NCBI GenBank assembly: GCA_037951105.1
Contig: JBAMJV010003285.1
Coordinates: forward strand, 62,001-126,000
Length of the DNA: 64,000 nucleotides
Source of the DNA: Echinarachnius parma
Taxonomy: Eukaryota; Echinodermata; Echinoidea; Clypeasteroida; Echinarachniidae
Reading direction: 5' to 3'
In this document: positions 37,101 through 45,662 of the stretch, in pieces
Layout: each line of letters begins with the position of its first letter
Numbering within the stretch: the first letter of the stretch is position 1
Program-made: the position numbers and the translations under genes
Notes under the pieces: model-generated
Seen by the model: the letters and a program-made list of their open reading frames with translations, nothing else
Databases searched by the model: none
Told to the model about the DNA's origin: nothing

Positions 37101-40100
37101 ATCTGGTCGTCGCAAATTTGGTCTCAAAAGTTGCGCAAGACTTAAATGAAAAAACTCATGAAGTCGCGCGGCAATATCTGCGCGCGTTGCGGAATGATCG
37201 CGCTAAAGTCGAGGGGGGGTCAAATTGACCCCCCCCCCCAGTTAGGATAGGGTTAAACCGGTTGGTTAACCCCTACTCACAGTATTGGCGTGACCTGTAC
37301 ACCACTGATCCACATAACATTAATGGTATGTACCAAGATTGAATGAGAATATTAGTATAATAATATATACCCTGCAATAGCAAACAAGAATGCTTCCAAT
37401 GCTCATATTATTCCCCCTTACCAAATAACTGTGAATCTATCCTGTACTCACCGTATTTGTGCAACCTTTATACTATTGATCCACAAACTATTAAAAGGTT
37501 CAATGTATACTGTATACACCAAGATTGATAAGGGTACACGCAAATATAAATTTCGCTGACACTCCTGTAATACCCTTGTTTTGGAAATTCAATTTTCGTC
37601 TAAACTAGATTGCTATTCTGCACATTAAACATGTATTATAGAAAATAAAGATCACAAACAAATAATATTTCCTTTTATGTAAGGTCCTGTTAATCTGTTG
37701 AGTAGTATTTATTTGTGTATATTTATCGTAAAGTGTTGTCCTCAACTTTTGCTAGTTTGCCCCCCTATCTTCGTATTGTGTTCCATTTATGTCGGTTGTA
37801 ATAGCTTTTCAGGCCATTGCAGTTTAACTGTACGTCATGTATTTGTTTAACAGCCTTGAATGCTTTATACTAAATAGCCACCATCATTTTAACAACTATT
37901 TTCTAACAAAATTTGTTTCTTTCATTGCATTCTCACTTGCATTCATGCTTTACTACCACATATTTCCTTGTTGAATTTTTAATGGGAAAGCTCTAATTAT
38001 TGAAGCTCATATATCTTAGTTAAAATATATTTTCATATATATATATATATGTCCATTCAATTTTGTACTTTATTTTTTGTATTTATCATGTGTGCACTCT
38101 TATTGCAATGTTGTATTGCTGCTTTTTGCTAGGTATTATTGTTTTAGTTAAATACAAATTCCCTCTTTACTTAGCATTAAATATAATTTTCCTGTTTAAC
38201 CTATTCAGGACTAAATAGTAACTTTAAAAATTACAGGCCACGCCATGTTACTTTGGCTACTACCACATCTACAAAGTACATGGTCCACTCGGGTGGACCA
38301 TTTACACGCAATATACGCTAATACACGGGAGATTAGCATACTGCCCATTCGTACACTGTACCGATCATCGATTGAACGCTATGTGTTAGGACGCATCGGT
38401 AAGGAAAACAGCCGGGAATTAGTCTCTTTTTTTTCTACATTTTGCGGTTTTTTTTCTACATTTTGCGGTCTTCAAAACAACAGAGTCGGTAATTATTATC
38501 AAAGTATATGAATTGTGGATCACATAAACAAAAGTTTTTTTGCATTTGCTGGTAAATTGAGAAATCGTCCGACAAAAATTGTTTTCGTTTTGGATAATGC
38601 AGCAGGCGGAAGAGGTTGATCTCCACACAACACTATTGTAATGTACCTAGGTGTGGCTACTACTAGTATTTTAAGGAAACATCAAGCACATTCACAATTA
38701 GAAAAAATAAGGTTTTGCTCATAGGTAGTAAGTATGGTGAATACATTTGTAGGAAATACTTGGTATTGAACTTCTTAAAAACAAATTTTCCTGATCAAGT
38801 TTATGTGAAGCACAAATTCCAGCTTATTATTCGAGTTATAACCCGCTCTTTATGACTGTTGGATAGCAAAACAGCAATGATCGAATGCTATATTTTGGGC
38901 ACAACAAAATAGAAGATTTATATGATTACATTTTCTTATATCACTGTTCTTAACCCTCTAAGTGCTACTTGAGTCATAACATTCATTAAATTAGAATTGC
39001 AGATCTGCTGATCATAAATAAACATACCTTGAAGGCCACACCTCACCATCTTCATCGTGAGAGTTGACAGTTTGGTGTGGTAGGGTTTAGTTGGTCCTTT
39101 TGAGCCCATTTTAAAAACCCAACCCATTTAAGAAAATTAAAATGCACACAATAGACAAGTGCGTGCGCTGAACACATTTTGTAGGCACTTGACCTCTTAC
39201 AAAGCTTATATTCCTTGTAGATGAACGGGAGGGGGGGGGGTGGATTTATTAAGCTATTCATGAAGACTTTTCCAAAATAACTCTTATCAAGTAGGTTCTT
39301 GCAATCTGTATTTCATGAACTTTGTGATTTTTGTTGTTGACAGGCACTGAAGCGCAGAAGGCACTGATCATAGGAGGGGAGGTGTGCATGTGGGGAGAGT
39401 ATGTAGACTCGACCAACATCATCCAGAGAACGTGGTAAGATTCTGTGGGTCAGCCATTTATAAGGATTTATTTTCTTTCTGGCCGCTACCCTCTCAAATA
39501 TGTACCCTTTTTTATACTACGTATTATGTAATTTATTTTAGTATGTGTTTTGTCGTTATTCGTGTTTCAATCGTATTTTTGTATTTTTTATGAGTGAAAT
39601 AAACTGGAAATGAAATGAAATGATTTACTCTACGTTTCACTCATTCAGGACTAGTCTCCCAAACACTGGGGCTTGGGTCCATGGAGAATGAGTGTTATAC
39701 CAAAATCAATCCGTCTTCCTTTGGTTATAAACTGGGTTCCAAAAGAAACTTATCACTTCTTCAGAGCGACACACATTAAAATCCAAAGCATAACAAGTAT
39801 TCATAATTGGGCATAGAATAGATATAATACTCCTTAGCAAGCTCATCTACAAAAATTATGTTTGCTTTAATCAACAAAGAATAAAATAAGGTGAAATCGC
39901 AAGAGGTCATTTTTCAAAAATCACAGATTCTGCGAGCAGTTTCTGAAACCGCTCGCTTTCCGAGCACAGAGCTCGATACGGACAATAGCCAGTCTAGTTA
40001 CATAACCCGCTTTGAAGTTGAATGAATAGCTATTGAAAGTTCTGAATAGACCGCCTTTCGTGGAGGTTCGCAGCGAGCAGTTTCTGTGATTTTTGAAAAG

Positions 40101-41593
40101 TGACCTGTAGTGATTCCACGGTATTTTTCTCTTTTTTGGCAAAAGCAAACTTGTAATTTGTGAGATATGCTTCATAATGAGAATAATAGCTTATCTGTGT
40201 CTAAATATGAATCAATTTGGTGCTATGGATTTTAGTAAGCGTCGCTCTGAAAAAGTGATAAGTTTCTTTTGGAGCCCAGTTTAGTTTGATATTTGGTATC
40301 TTCATCGTTAGATGCAGATACGCTAACTGGATCTCCAGTGTCATATTTTGTATCATTAAAAGCTATGCCATTTCAAATACGTACCCTCCCAATGAAAACA
40401 ATTCATGTGTAGATATATAGATAGATGTGGTTTATTTTTAAATGTAAACACAGAAATTTAGCTTCCACTGGCTGACAAATTAAAATAATATTACATTTCC
40501 ATGGCAAAATATGAAGAATGAAGTGCACACTATGAGTAGAAAAAATACAGTAATAGAAGAGGAGGTATATTAAAGAGGAAATGGGAAATGTTTGTATCAA
40601 CTTCCATGAACCAAACACTCATTTTGATAATCATTTTCATTACTCAGGCCGAGGGCAAGCGCTGTAGGAGAGCGTCTATGGAGTGCCAAGGATGTCACCT
40701 CTGTTACTGAGGCGGCCCCCAGGCTCCTGGAGCACAGATGTCGTATGGTCAGGTGGGTCAACACTCGGCAACATCTTATTCCCAGTGCTTTAGTCGAGTC
40801 TATACTCGACTGCTGTTGATGGTCTCGTGACTTGGAGCCGAGTCACAATGTAAAACAAACGGGAACATACTATTTTCGTTGGGGACTCGGACTCGGAACT
40901 TGTGGACTCGAACTACAGCCCTGCTTATTTCTAATTCCTCCCTCCCTCGAACCCCTCCCTTCTCCATCATAACCAAATATCAGCTTAAACCCAGAAGCTT
41001 TCTTTTTCTTGCAGAAATGTTTACACTTTGAATGATTTTGAAGAAAAACAGCAATTCAACCACATACATGTATAATCTCATTCACCTCTCAGAAGTACAT
41101 TGATGATAGTAAGTACATGTATGGTGGAACCTTGTTATACAGAGCTATGAGATAACAAAATCTACTGTAAACAAGGCAATTTTCATGTCCCAGCCTGTTA
41201 TATTCTTCTTCTTTTTTACCCTGAGATAATAAGGTACCCAAAGACCTTGTTATTATGAGGTGTCACTTTTTTTTATGAAGACCAAGCTTCACTCAGAGGG
41301 CTGCCGAAAAAAAGTAGGGAAAGTTAGACCAGCTTCTTGACTACGAGTTATAAAATTACATGTTCTTCTTATTCATTCATCCCCTCCCCCTTGAATACTA
41401 GGTATTACATAATGATCTTACGCCAGTGGTTTTAACAATAGTCACAAACATATGCGTAATCAAATTATTGAAACCGGTGGGGAAATAAATTCTTCCGTTT
41501 CGTTTTTTTTCTTTGCTTTTGCTCCCTAGACGTGGACTGCAGGCGGAGCCTGTGACGGGACCATCTTTCTGCAAGTACGAATATGAGGATTGA
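24939..41593 (+). CDS. HEXB: Lysosomal beta-hexosaminidase (GH20), 12 coding exons, 548 aa
   Basis: Coding segments: 24939-25141, 26661-26869, 27826-27891, 28994-29040, 29669-29779, 30981-31082, 32269-32579, 33337-33496, 34491-34668 (or alternatively 36309-36486), 39344-39434, 40648-40752 and 41530-41593. All phases agree. The enzyme removes terminal beta-linked GlcNAc/GalNAc from glycolipids and glycans in lysosomes. The protein has a signal peptide ([18 protein letters not shown]), an N-terminal GH20b domain, then the GH20 barrel. Visible active-site features are SRHYL with Arg200 (HEXA Arg178), EFDTPGHT, and the Asp343-Glu344 pair in HMGGDEV (HEXA Asp322-Glu323). The length fits human HEXA (529) and HEXB (556). 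It probably represents the single ancestral gene. I use HEXB because GFM2 is its tail-to-tail neighbour. Codon GC is high in exon 7. Confidence 0.95.
25703..26618 (+). mobile_element. Helitron-like element, copy 3 (most complete)
   Basis: TATGCCTCCGCCAACGAAG with a cggaggc hairpin, a CCGT run, then four units starting at 25785, 25937, 26077 and 26223. It then has gcggaggcataat (inverse of the start), the 18-20 base hairpin TTCGACTGC-GCGCAGTCGAA (one mismatch here) and a CTAG end followed by T. Confidence 0.75.
26661..26869 (+). CDS. HEXB: Hexosaminidase coding exon 2
   Basis: 209 nt encoding [19 protein letters not shown] through LDSDES. The real donor is the GTGAGA at 26870, inside an apparently longer open frame: splicing there restores DESY, as in HEXB, and joins in phase to exon 3. 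Confidence 0.9.
27338..27773 (-). repeat. MITE with AGGGTACCACC ends, minus orientation
   Basis: Reverse-complement relative of 18749-19161, in hexosaminidase intron 2. Confidence 0.82.
27826..27891 (+). CDS. HEXB: Hexosaminidase coding exon 3
   Basis: 66 nt after TTTTCCCTCAG, encoding the stretch that ends [10 protein letters not shown]. It aligns with the VWGALRG motif of HEXA/HEXB. Donor GTGAGA. Confidence 0.9.
28055..28436. repeat. TTAA-type MITE
   Basis: TTAA-AGGGATCTAGTAAC at the left and GTTACTAAGTCCCT-TTGA at the right, in hexosaminidase intron 3. Confidence 0.75.
28994..29040 (+). CDS. HEXB: Hexosaminidase coding exon 4
   Basis: 47 nt encoding [16 protein letters not shown], almost identical to the GLETFSQL motif that opens the GH20 catalytic domain. 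Donor GTAAGT. Confidence 0.92.
29669..29779 (+). CDS. HEXB: Hexosaminidase coding exon 5
   Basis: 37 codons containing [19 protein letters not shown]. The Arg in SRHYL corresponds to HEXA Arg178, whose loss causes the B1 variant of Tay-Sachs disease. Phase 0 at both ends. Confidence 0.93.
30981..31082 (+). CDS. HEXB: Hexosaminidase coding exon 6
   Basis: 34 codons including [20 protein letters not shown], the conserved FHWHLVDD region. Acceptor TTCTGTAG, donor GTAAGA. Two decayed copies follow downstream. Confidence 0.93.
31149..31243 (+). pseudogene. Relic copy of hexosaminidase exon 6
   Basis: The acceptor TTGTAG is followed by gatgcaattgcaatcaagtt and caatgtgtttcattg, parallel to exon 6. 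In-frame stops (GACTAG) and small changes show decay. It begins about 65 bases after the real exon. Confidence 0.85.
31312..31953 (+). mobile_element. Helitron-like element, copy 4
   Basis: Same start, CCGT/ACGT run and about 145-base units, and the ttcgactgcgcgcagtcgaa hairpin end. It lies between two relic copies of hexosaminidase exon 6. A 3' fragment of the family lies at 33640-33720. Confidence 0.75.
31967..32026 (+). pseudogene. Second relic copy of hexosaminidase exon 6
   Basis: TTTTAG, then gatgcaattgatgcattgtg and gttgatgaccagtcatttcc, repeat exon 6 with an internal deletion. A Helitron-like element separates it from the first relic. Confidence 0.8.
32152..32185. repeat. G-rich run close to hexosaminidase exon 7
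   Basis: Almost pure G over 34 bases, about 85 bases before the acceptor of the catalytic exon. Confidence 0.9.
32269..32579 (+). CDS. HEXB: Hexosaminidase coding exon 7 (catalytic Asp-Glu)
   Basis: 311 nt, strikingly GC-rich. It encodes [18 protein letters not shown], then [19 protein letters not shown] and [12 protein letters not shown]. The catalytic Glu344 codon is at 32560-32562, preceded by the Asp that orients the substrate N-acetyl group. The donor is GTAAGT after TG. Confidence 0.95.
33337..33496 (+). CDS. HEXB: Hexosaminidase coding exon 8
   Basis: 160 nt encoding [18 protein letters not shown] through [14 protein letters not shown]. The VWQEV motif is a GH20 hallmark. Donor GTGAGT. 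Confidence 0.93.
33566..33626 (+). pseudogene. Partial copy of hexosaminidase exon 8
   Basis: The block agctatagtaagctggaaca through gacgacatggccca repeats the middle of exon 8 almost exactly. It then runs into the 3' end of a Helitron-like repeat. It has no acceptor or donor of its own. Confidence 0.85.
33772..34190. repeat. MITE with AGTGATCCATTAAC ends; relative at 34803-35728
   Basis: aaagtgatccattaact and agttaatggatcactttt form the ends here and in the second copy. That copy is interrupted by a G-rich insert (about 34885-35535) containing gagcgaagcg motifs. Confidence 0.75.
34211..34321 (+). pseudogene. Relic copy of hexosaminidase exon 9a, frameshifted
   Basis: It follows the same TTTTTCTAG acceptor as exon 9a and shares the stretch from GTGCGA to the AAAGG(A/G)TTC region. 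One extra base near 34228 breaks the frame and the 3' half is missing. The preceding intron sequence is also duplicated. Confidence 0.85.
34491..34668 (+). CDS. HEXB: Hexosaminidase coding exon 9, version a
   Basis: 178 nt after TTTTTCTAG, encoding [34 protein letters not shown] and [16 protein letters not shown]. It keeps the Trp of PWYLN (HEXA Trp392), which lines the sugar pocket. The donor GTGCGC is weak. It is closer to vertebrate HEX than version b at this Trp. Confidence 0.85.
36164..36200 (+). pseudogene. Relic copy of hexosaminidase exon 9b start
   Basis: A CTTTAG acceptor and GTAAATCCCAACGCTGCTGT closely repeat the start of exon 9b. The copy collapses within about 35 bases and soon reaches TAA/TAG. 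It is part of a roughly 145-base tandem duplication that includes upstream intron sequence (cgacagggtt...ctttgtcgccc). Confidence 0.8.
36309..36486 (+). CDS. HEXB: Hexosaminidase coding exon 9, version b (alternative)
   Basis: 178 nt, the same length and phase as version a, after CCCCCTGTAG with donor GTATGT. It encodes [20 protein letters not shown] and then [10 protein letters not shown]. The pocket Trp is replaced by Tyr. Because 178 is not a multiple of three, including both versions would break the frame, so only one can be used per transcript. Confidence 0.8.
36520..37332 (+). pseudogene. Relic copy of hexosaminidase exon 9b, split by a TTAA-flanked insertion
   Basis: The part at about 36525-36576 (ending catatgttccctttatacc) aligns with the middle of exon 9b. 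The part at 37257-37332 encodes a near copy of its end ([17 protein letters not shown]) with the same GTATGT donor. The element at 36577-37252 sits between them. Confidence 0.8.
36577..37252. mobile_element. piggyBac-like non-autonomous element
   Basis: 676 bases with CCCTATTCTAACTGGG and CCAGTTAGGATAGGG inverted ends and TTAA duplicated on both sides (36573-36576, 37253-37256). TTAA plus CCCT ends are piggyBac hallmarks. No transposase frame. It sits inside a relic exon. Confidence 0.8.
37395..37497 (+). pseudogene. Older relic copy of hexosaminidase exon 9b
   Basis: Degraded similarity to the second half of exon 9b (tgtactcaccgtatttgtg, ttgatccacaaactatta), with no intact splice donor. Confidence 0.65.
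39344..39434 (+). CDS. HEXB: Hexosaminidase coding exon 10
   Basis: 91 nt encoding [20 protein letters not shown] and [10 protein letters not shown]. It matches the [20 protein letters not shown] motif of HEXA. Acceptor GTTGACAG, donor GTAAGA. Confidence 0.95.
39728..40283. repeat. Foldback element
   Basis: ctgggttccaaaagaaactt and aagtttcttttggagcccag are the outer inverted ends; inner gagcagtttctg blocks are also inverted. Confidence 0.83.
40648..40752 (+). CDS. HEXB: Hexosaminidase coding exon 11
   Basis: 105 nt completing [19 protein letters not shown] and ending [19 protein letters not shown] is diagnostic of the family. Acceptor TTACTCAG, donor GTGGGT. Confidence 0.95.
41530..41593 (+). 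CDS. HEXB: Hexosaminidase terminal coding exon 12
   Basis: After GCTCCCTAG it encodes [20 protein letters not shown], then Asp and TGA. It resembles the family end RRGVQAQPLNVGFCEQEFE. Confidence 0.93.
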
Positions 41594-44500
41594 TCCATGC
41601 GGTCTACAGCAGCTAAGTAGAATACTTCAATACTGCTACTAAGTAAAATAATGCATTTATCTGGTGCATTTTTCATTTGAAATGTTCAAATGCGCTTTAC
41701 CCTGTTGGTCTCACTACACTTTGACTGTGTTTATGCATGATTGTTCACAATTTTGCAACAAAGGAGGGTAATTTTCAAAATTTTGTAATGAGAAAAAGGG
41801 TATATAATTCATGACAATGTTTGTGGTAATTACAAATGTGGTAAATTTTTCATGGCAATATTTTAACATTTTTTTTAATTAGTGTAAATTTTGGTGTTAA
41901 AAGGGGGTTTAATTTTCTGAAAATATTATCGAACCGCTGTGAACAGAGGATGATTTTTACTTCGAGAACATTCATGTGTTACATCTTTGAATATAAAGTG
42001 AGACCACCAGGGCTTGTTCTTTCACCATTGTAACAAGAGAACTCATATACCCAAGATGCATTCTTTTACTAATGCACAGTTCAAAATGACCACTGACCTG
42101 CTGGCCTGGAGCATAACCAAAATTAACTTTGGGGTACTTAATAATAATGGTGGCTACTTGTATAGCGCACGTTCCGTCTTTCGACGCTTGCGGCGCATCA
42201 CTATTATTACCCAGGTCATCAGATACATACTGCACTCAATACTTAATTTCACTAAATATATTACCAAATGTGACGGAGGAAATCAATATCAACAAACTTT
42301 TAATGTTCTTTGGGCCACCCAACTCACCATAATTTGAATTCTTATTTGGCATGTCCAACTGGGCCACCTGGTTAGTTACCCATGCAGGACTGGTCCCAAA
42401 ATGGACTTGGGTCTATGGAGAATACATGTTACAGAACAATCAATCAGTCCTGGAAGGGTTAATAATTTCTAGGAGAAAAAACCTTGCCAATATCTCTGAA
42501 ATACATGTACCACCTCCATTATTTGTTTTTGTCACTCATTTTTTCTTTCTTCTGTGAACTTAGATTAATGCTTAATTAATTGATATTGAGTACTGATTTA
42601 GCTATGTGCATTTACACCCACCGCAGAGATTATTGGGACTTGGCAAATGATTGTACTTTTTTTTCATTATACATTGAAAGATTTAAATATTTGGTAACAA
42701 TTTCTAAGTTATCTCGATCAAGAAATTATAGCCTCAAATGCATAGTAATAACAGTGATTTCACAAGCAAAGGGTGATGAGCAAGCATCTGAAGGGTGTTT
42801 CACAAAGATTATAAGTTGAACTAACCTAAGTTGGACCCAACACTTATGGAAAGCCACTTGTAGCCTTGGAATAAAACATAATTTAAAAGCAAGAAAATAC
42901 AAGTATTTGAATCTTCCAACCAACATTTATATCAATAACTTCAAGGCTCCTTGATAATAACAAATATTACTGATTTCAATCAGAATGTATGCCTTGTAAA
43001 AGAACTGTTCAAACAATTTCACAAAGAAACTAATGGCCTTCCATAATAGTTAGGTCCAACTTTAGAGTTAAGTTAAACTTTGAATCTTTGTGTATTAAAC
43101 ACCTCTAGTGATAGTCGCAATCTCTGACGGGAATATTGGTTTACACTCCATTGAATGACTGCTTTCTATTTGTACTATAACTATAATTTCATTGAAGTTC
43201 CTTGCTAGGTGAAAGTTTTTGTCTTAGAGGTAATAATGTATCATTATATGAGTAAAAGAGATGGATCGGTGGTGGTTCAATTGATTATTCAAGATTGACA
43301 TTGATGTATTTTATAACTGTCTTTCATTCTACGAACATTCAACATTTACATATTGATCTATTGAGTGATTTTGTATTTTACATTTTTACTATAACATTTG
43401 TATGATTATGATTAATACATAGTTAAGAACATTATGTAAACATTCTGTTTTTGTACTGACATTTCCATTCTTGTATTGTAGTTACCCTCAAAGTGTTCAG
43501 ACTGTATTAAGTTTATTTGTATGTGATGGTATTTGCAGTGATGTGTCTTTCGTGAAGTTCACATTCTATGTTTGCAGTCTAACATTCCTTTATTAGCTTC
43601 ATGAAATGTAAATGTTCTGGGGAAATATTTGTGTACGTAAATTCTAAAATGCATAGATATGCTTTCTGTAATATGAAAAATATATAACAGAATTTGATAT
43701 TAAAATAGAGATTGCAAAGTCTTCATTGGTGTACTCGTGCTGAAATTGACAAGGATTGTTGGAAAACTACATTACATTTACCATGAGATTCATTATGCAA
43801 TCATGCAAGTTCATTCTTGCACTAAATGTTGGCGATACAAAACTCTAGAAACTTCAGCCGAATACAAAATATGTCAAACATTGTATATTTAATTGTAATA
43901 GTCACATTATTGTAGATGACGTTCATTCAACTCGAGTTGACTACATCAGATATGTAAAACATAATTTAAAATATAACACACATTAAAATGTACTTTTAGA
44001 GTCAATATAAAGGGGCCTGAGATTTTAATCCTAGAAGAATCTTCTTCAGAGGCAAAACAAGATGAGAGAAGAGAATGAGAAAGATCAGGCCCCCCCCCCC
44101 CCTATTGTCTCTCATTTCATTACACAGGCCATTTTGTAGTAGTATGTTTCTTCTTAATTTCTCACTTTCTCAAAAAAAATTATAAACAAGACAATGTTGA
44201 TGTTTTGATACAATATCTCTGAGAATGGCAAGAAAGCTTTCAGTAAATGTTATGTGTACTCTTTAAATACTGATATGCAAGTAAATTTTAATTTTGTTAC
44301 AATGTATATCAAAATATATTTGTAAACTATGTCATTATCTCTATTTTGATAATTTTTTTCTCATCAAATCAGAGATGCCAACCAGTACGATTTAAACGTT
44401 GTGTGATCGACTGAACCAACTTTTGTTATTAACCCAAACATCCATCTATTTTTATTGCACAAATTGGCTTTGTGAAGACATTTTTTTCTATTTTTCTCCC

Positions 44501-45533
44501 TCGAGGTTGGCTGTAAATGTTAATGAAAGAGCAAACATTTTACTTGCCTGTTCTTACCAGTAAAACATTTTCCTGACATTTTAGGAAATAGGATTTTTTT
44601 TAAGGATATTCTGTCAAATGCATTCTTTGAAAGATCTTTTACCCATTTTTAGCGAGGGTTAGGACATTAATGGTTCTTTCGATACGAGGACTGGAGCTGC
44701 CCGATTGCTTTCTTAGCAGCCACTAGGTTTACTGGCTTTTGGCCCTGGGCTTTCCTGACATTGTTTGGAACCAATGCCCATGGTAATGAATACCTATGAC
44801 ACCACACTTATTTAGACCTCGTATCAGTATAATGTCAGCTTGTAACTTGAGAATAATAAAAATATAATGAAAATATGTTTTCATTTTATAGTCAAACTGT
44901 TCTGGTCATCCAAGAGACTCCAATGTCTAATGTCTTCTGTTTTGTGTCAAAGTAAGACTCCTGGGGGTGTTTCACAAAGATCCTAAGTTAAGCTTAACTC
45001 TAAATTGGACATGGAAAGCCGTTAGTTTTTTTAAAAGTCCTTTGAAAAGGCATTCAATGTTGTTACAATTCATAAATATTTTTCAATTATCAAAGAGATT
45101 TCATGTTCTTCATGTAAAATTTATGAAAAGTCTAAAATACTTGCATTTTTGCTCTTGAGTACATGTATATTTGGTTCCAAGGCTACAAATGGCTTAAAGT
45201 TCAACTTAGAATCTTTGTGAAACACCCCTCCCCCCCCCCCCCCCCCCCCCCCCAGTTCCGTTTTAGTCATCATAAGACTGTCGGCTGGTAGCTTAAGAAC
45301 TATCATATCATAATGTCTTCATTTTATATTCAAATTGAGACTCCATTATAAGACCTGCACTTGCTTGGACATCAGCTTGACATAATGCTGTTTTCATTGT
45401 CAAATTAAAACTCCATAATAAGATCTTGTTTTTCTCCTGCCATGGCGCAAGCTAGTTGCTTGTAGCTTGTAGAGAACAAGTATAAAAGAATGTCTTCTGT
45501 TTTTTAGTCGAATTGAGACTCCGTACTGTTTTA
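41594..45533. other. Region between convergent hexosaminidase and GFM2 stop codons
   Basis: No coding exon is seen. It must hold both 3' UTRs. AATAAA occurs at 42870 (inside a MITE) and 44855. Two foldback MITEs and long poly-C runs (44091-44102, 45226-45253) are present. Confidence 0.6.
42792..43110. repeat. Foldback MITE family GGGTGTTTCACAAAGAT
   Basis: gggtgtttcacaaagat at one end and its decayed inverse at the other. Relatives at 44963-45230 and 46290-46525. Confidence 0.78.
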
Positions 45534-45662
45534 TCATAAGACCCCAGTCAGTTTCTTAATGACCATGTCTTGCTCCTGCTGCGACATCAGCTTGTAGCTT
45601 GAGAATTCCAGTGAACAGGAGGCTGTGCCCGATGAAAGAGAGCGCAGAGCTGTCGAGTAGCC
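45534..45662 (-). CDS. GFM2: GFM2 terminal exon
   Basis: 42 codons and TGA, starting [20 protein letters not shown], then [18 protein letters not shown]. Human GFM2 has [20 protein letters not shown]. Acceptor CACACAG. Confidence 0.92.
   Translation of the reverse strand, partial: GYSTALRSLSSGTASCSLEFSSYKLMSQQEQDMVIKKLTGVL

Noticed and set aside
42014..42337. 107-aa plus-strand open frame after hexosaminidase
   Set aside because: Low-complexity character and no recognisable domain; overlaps repeat-like gggccacc sequence.
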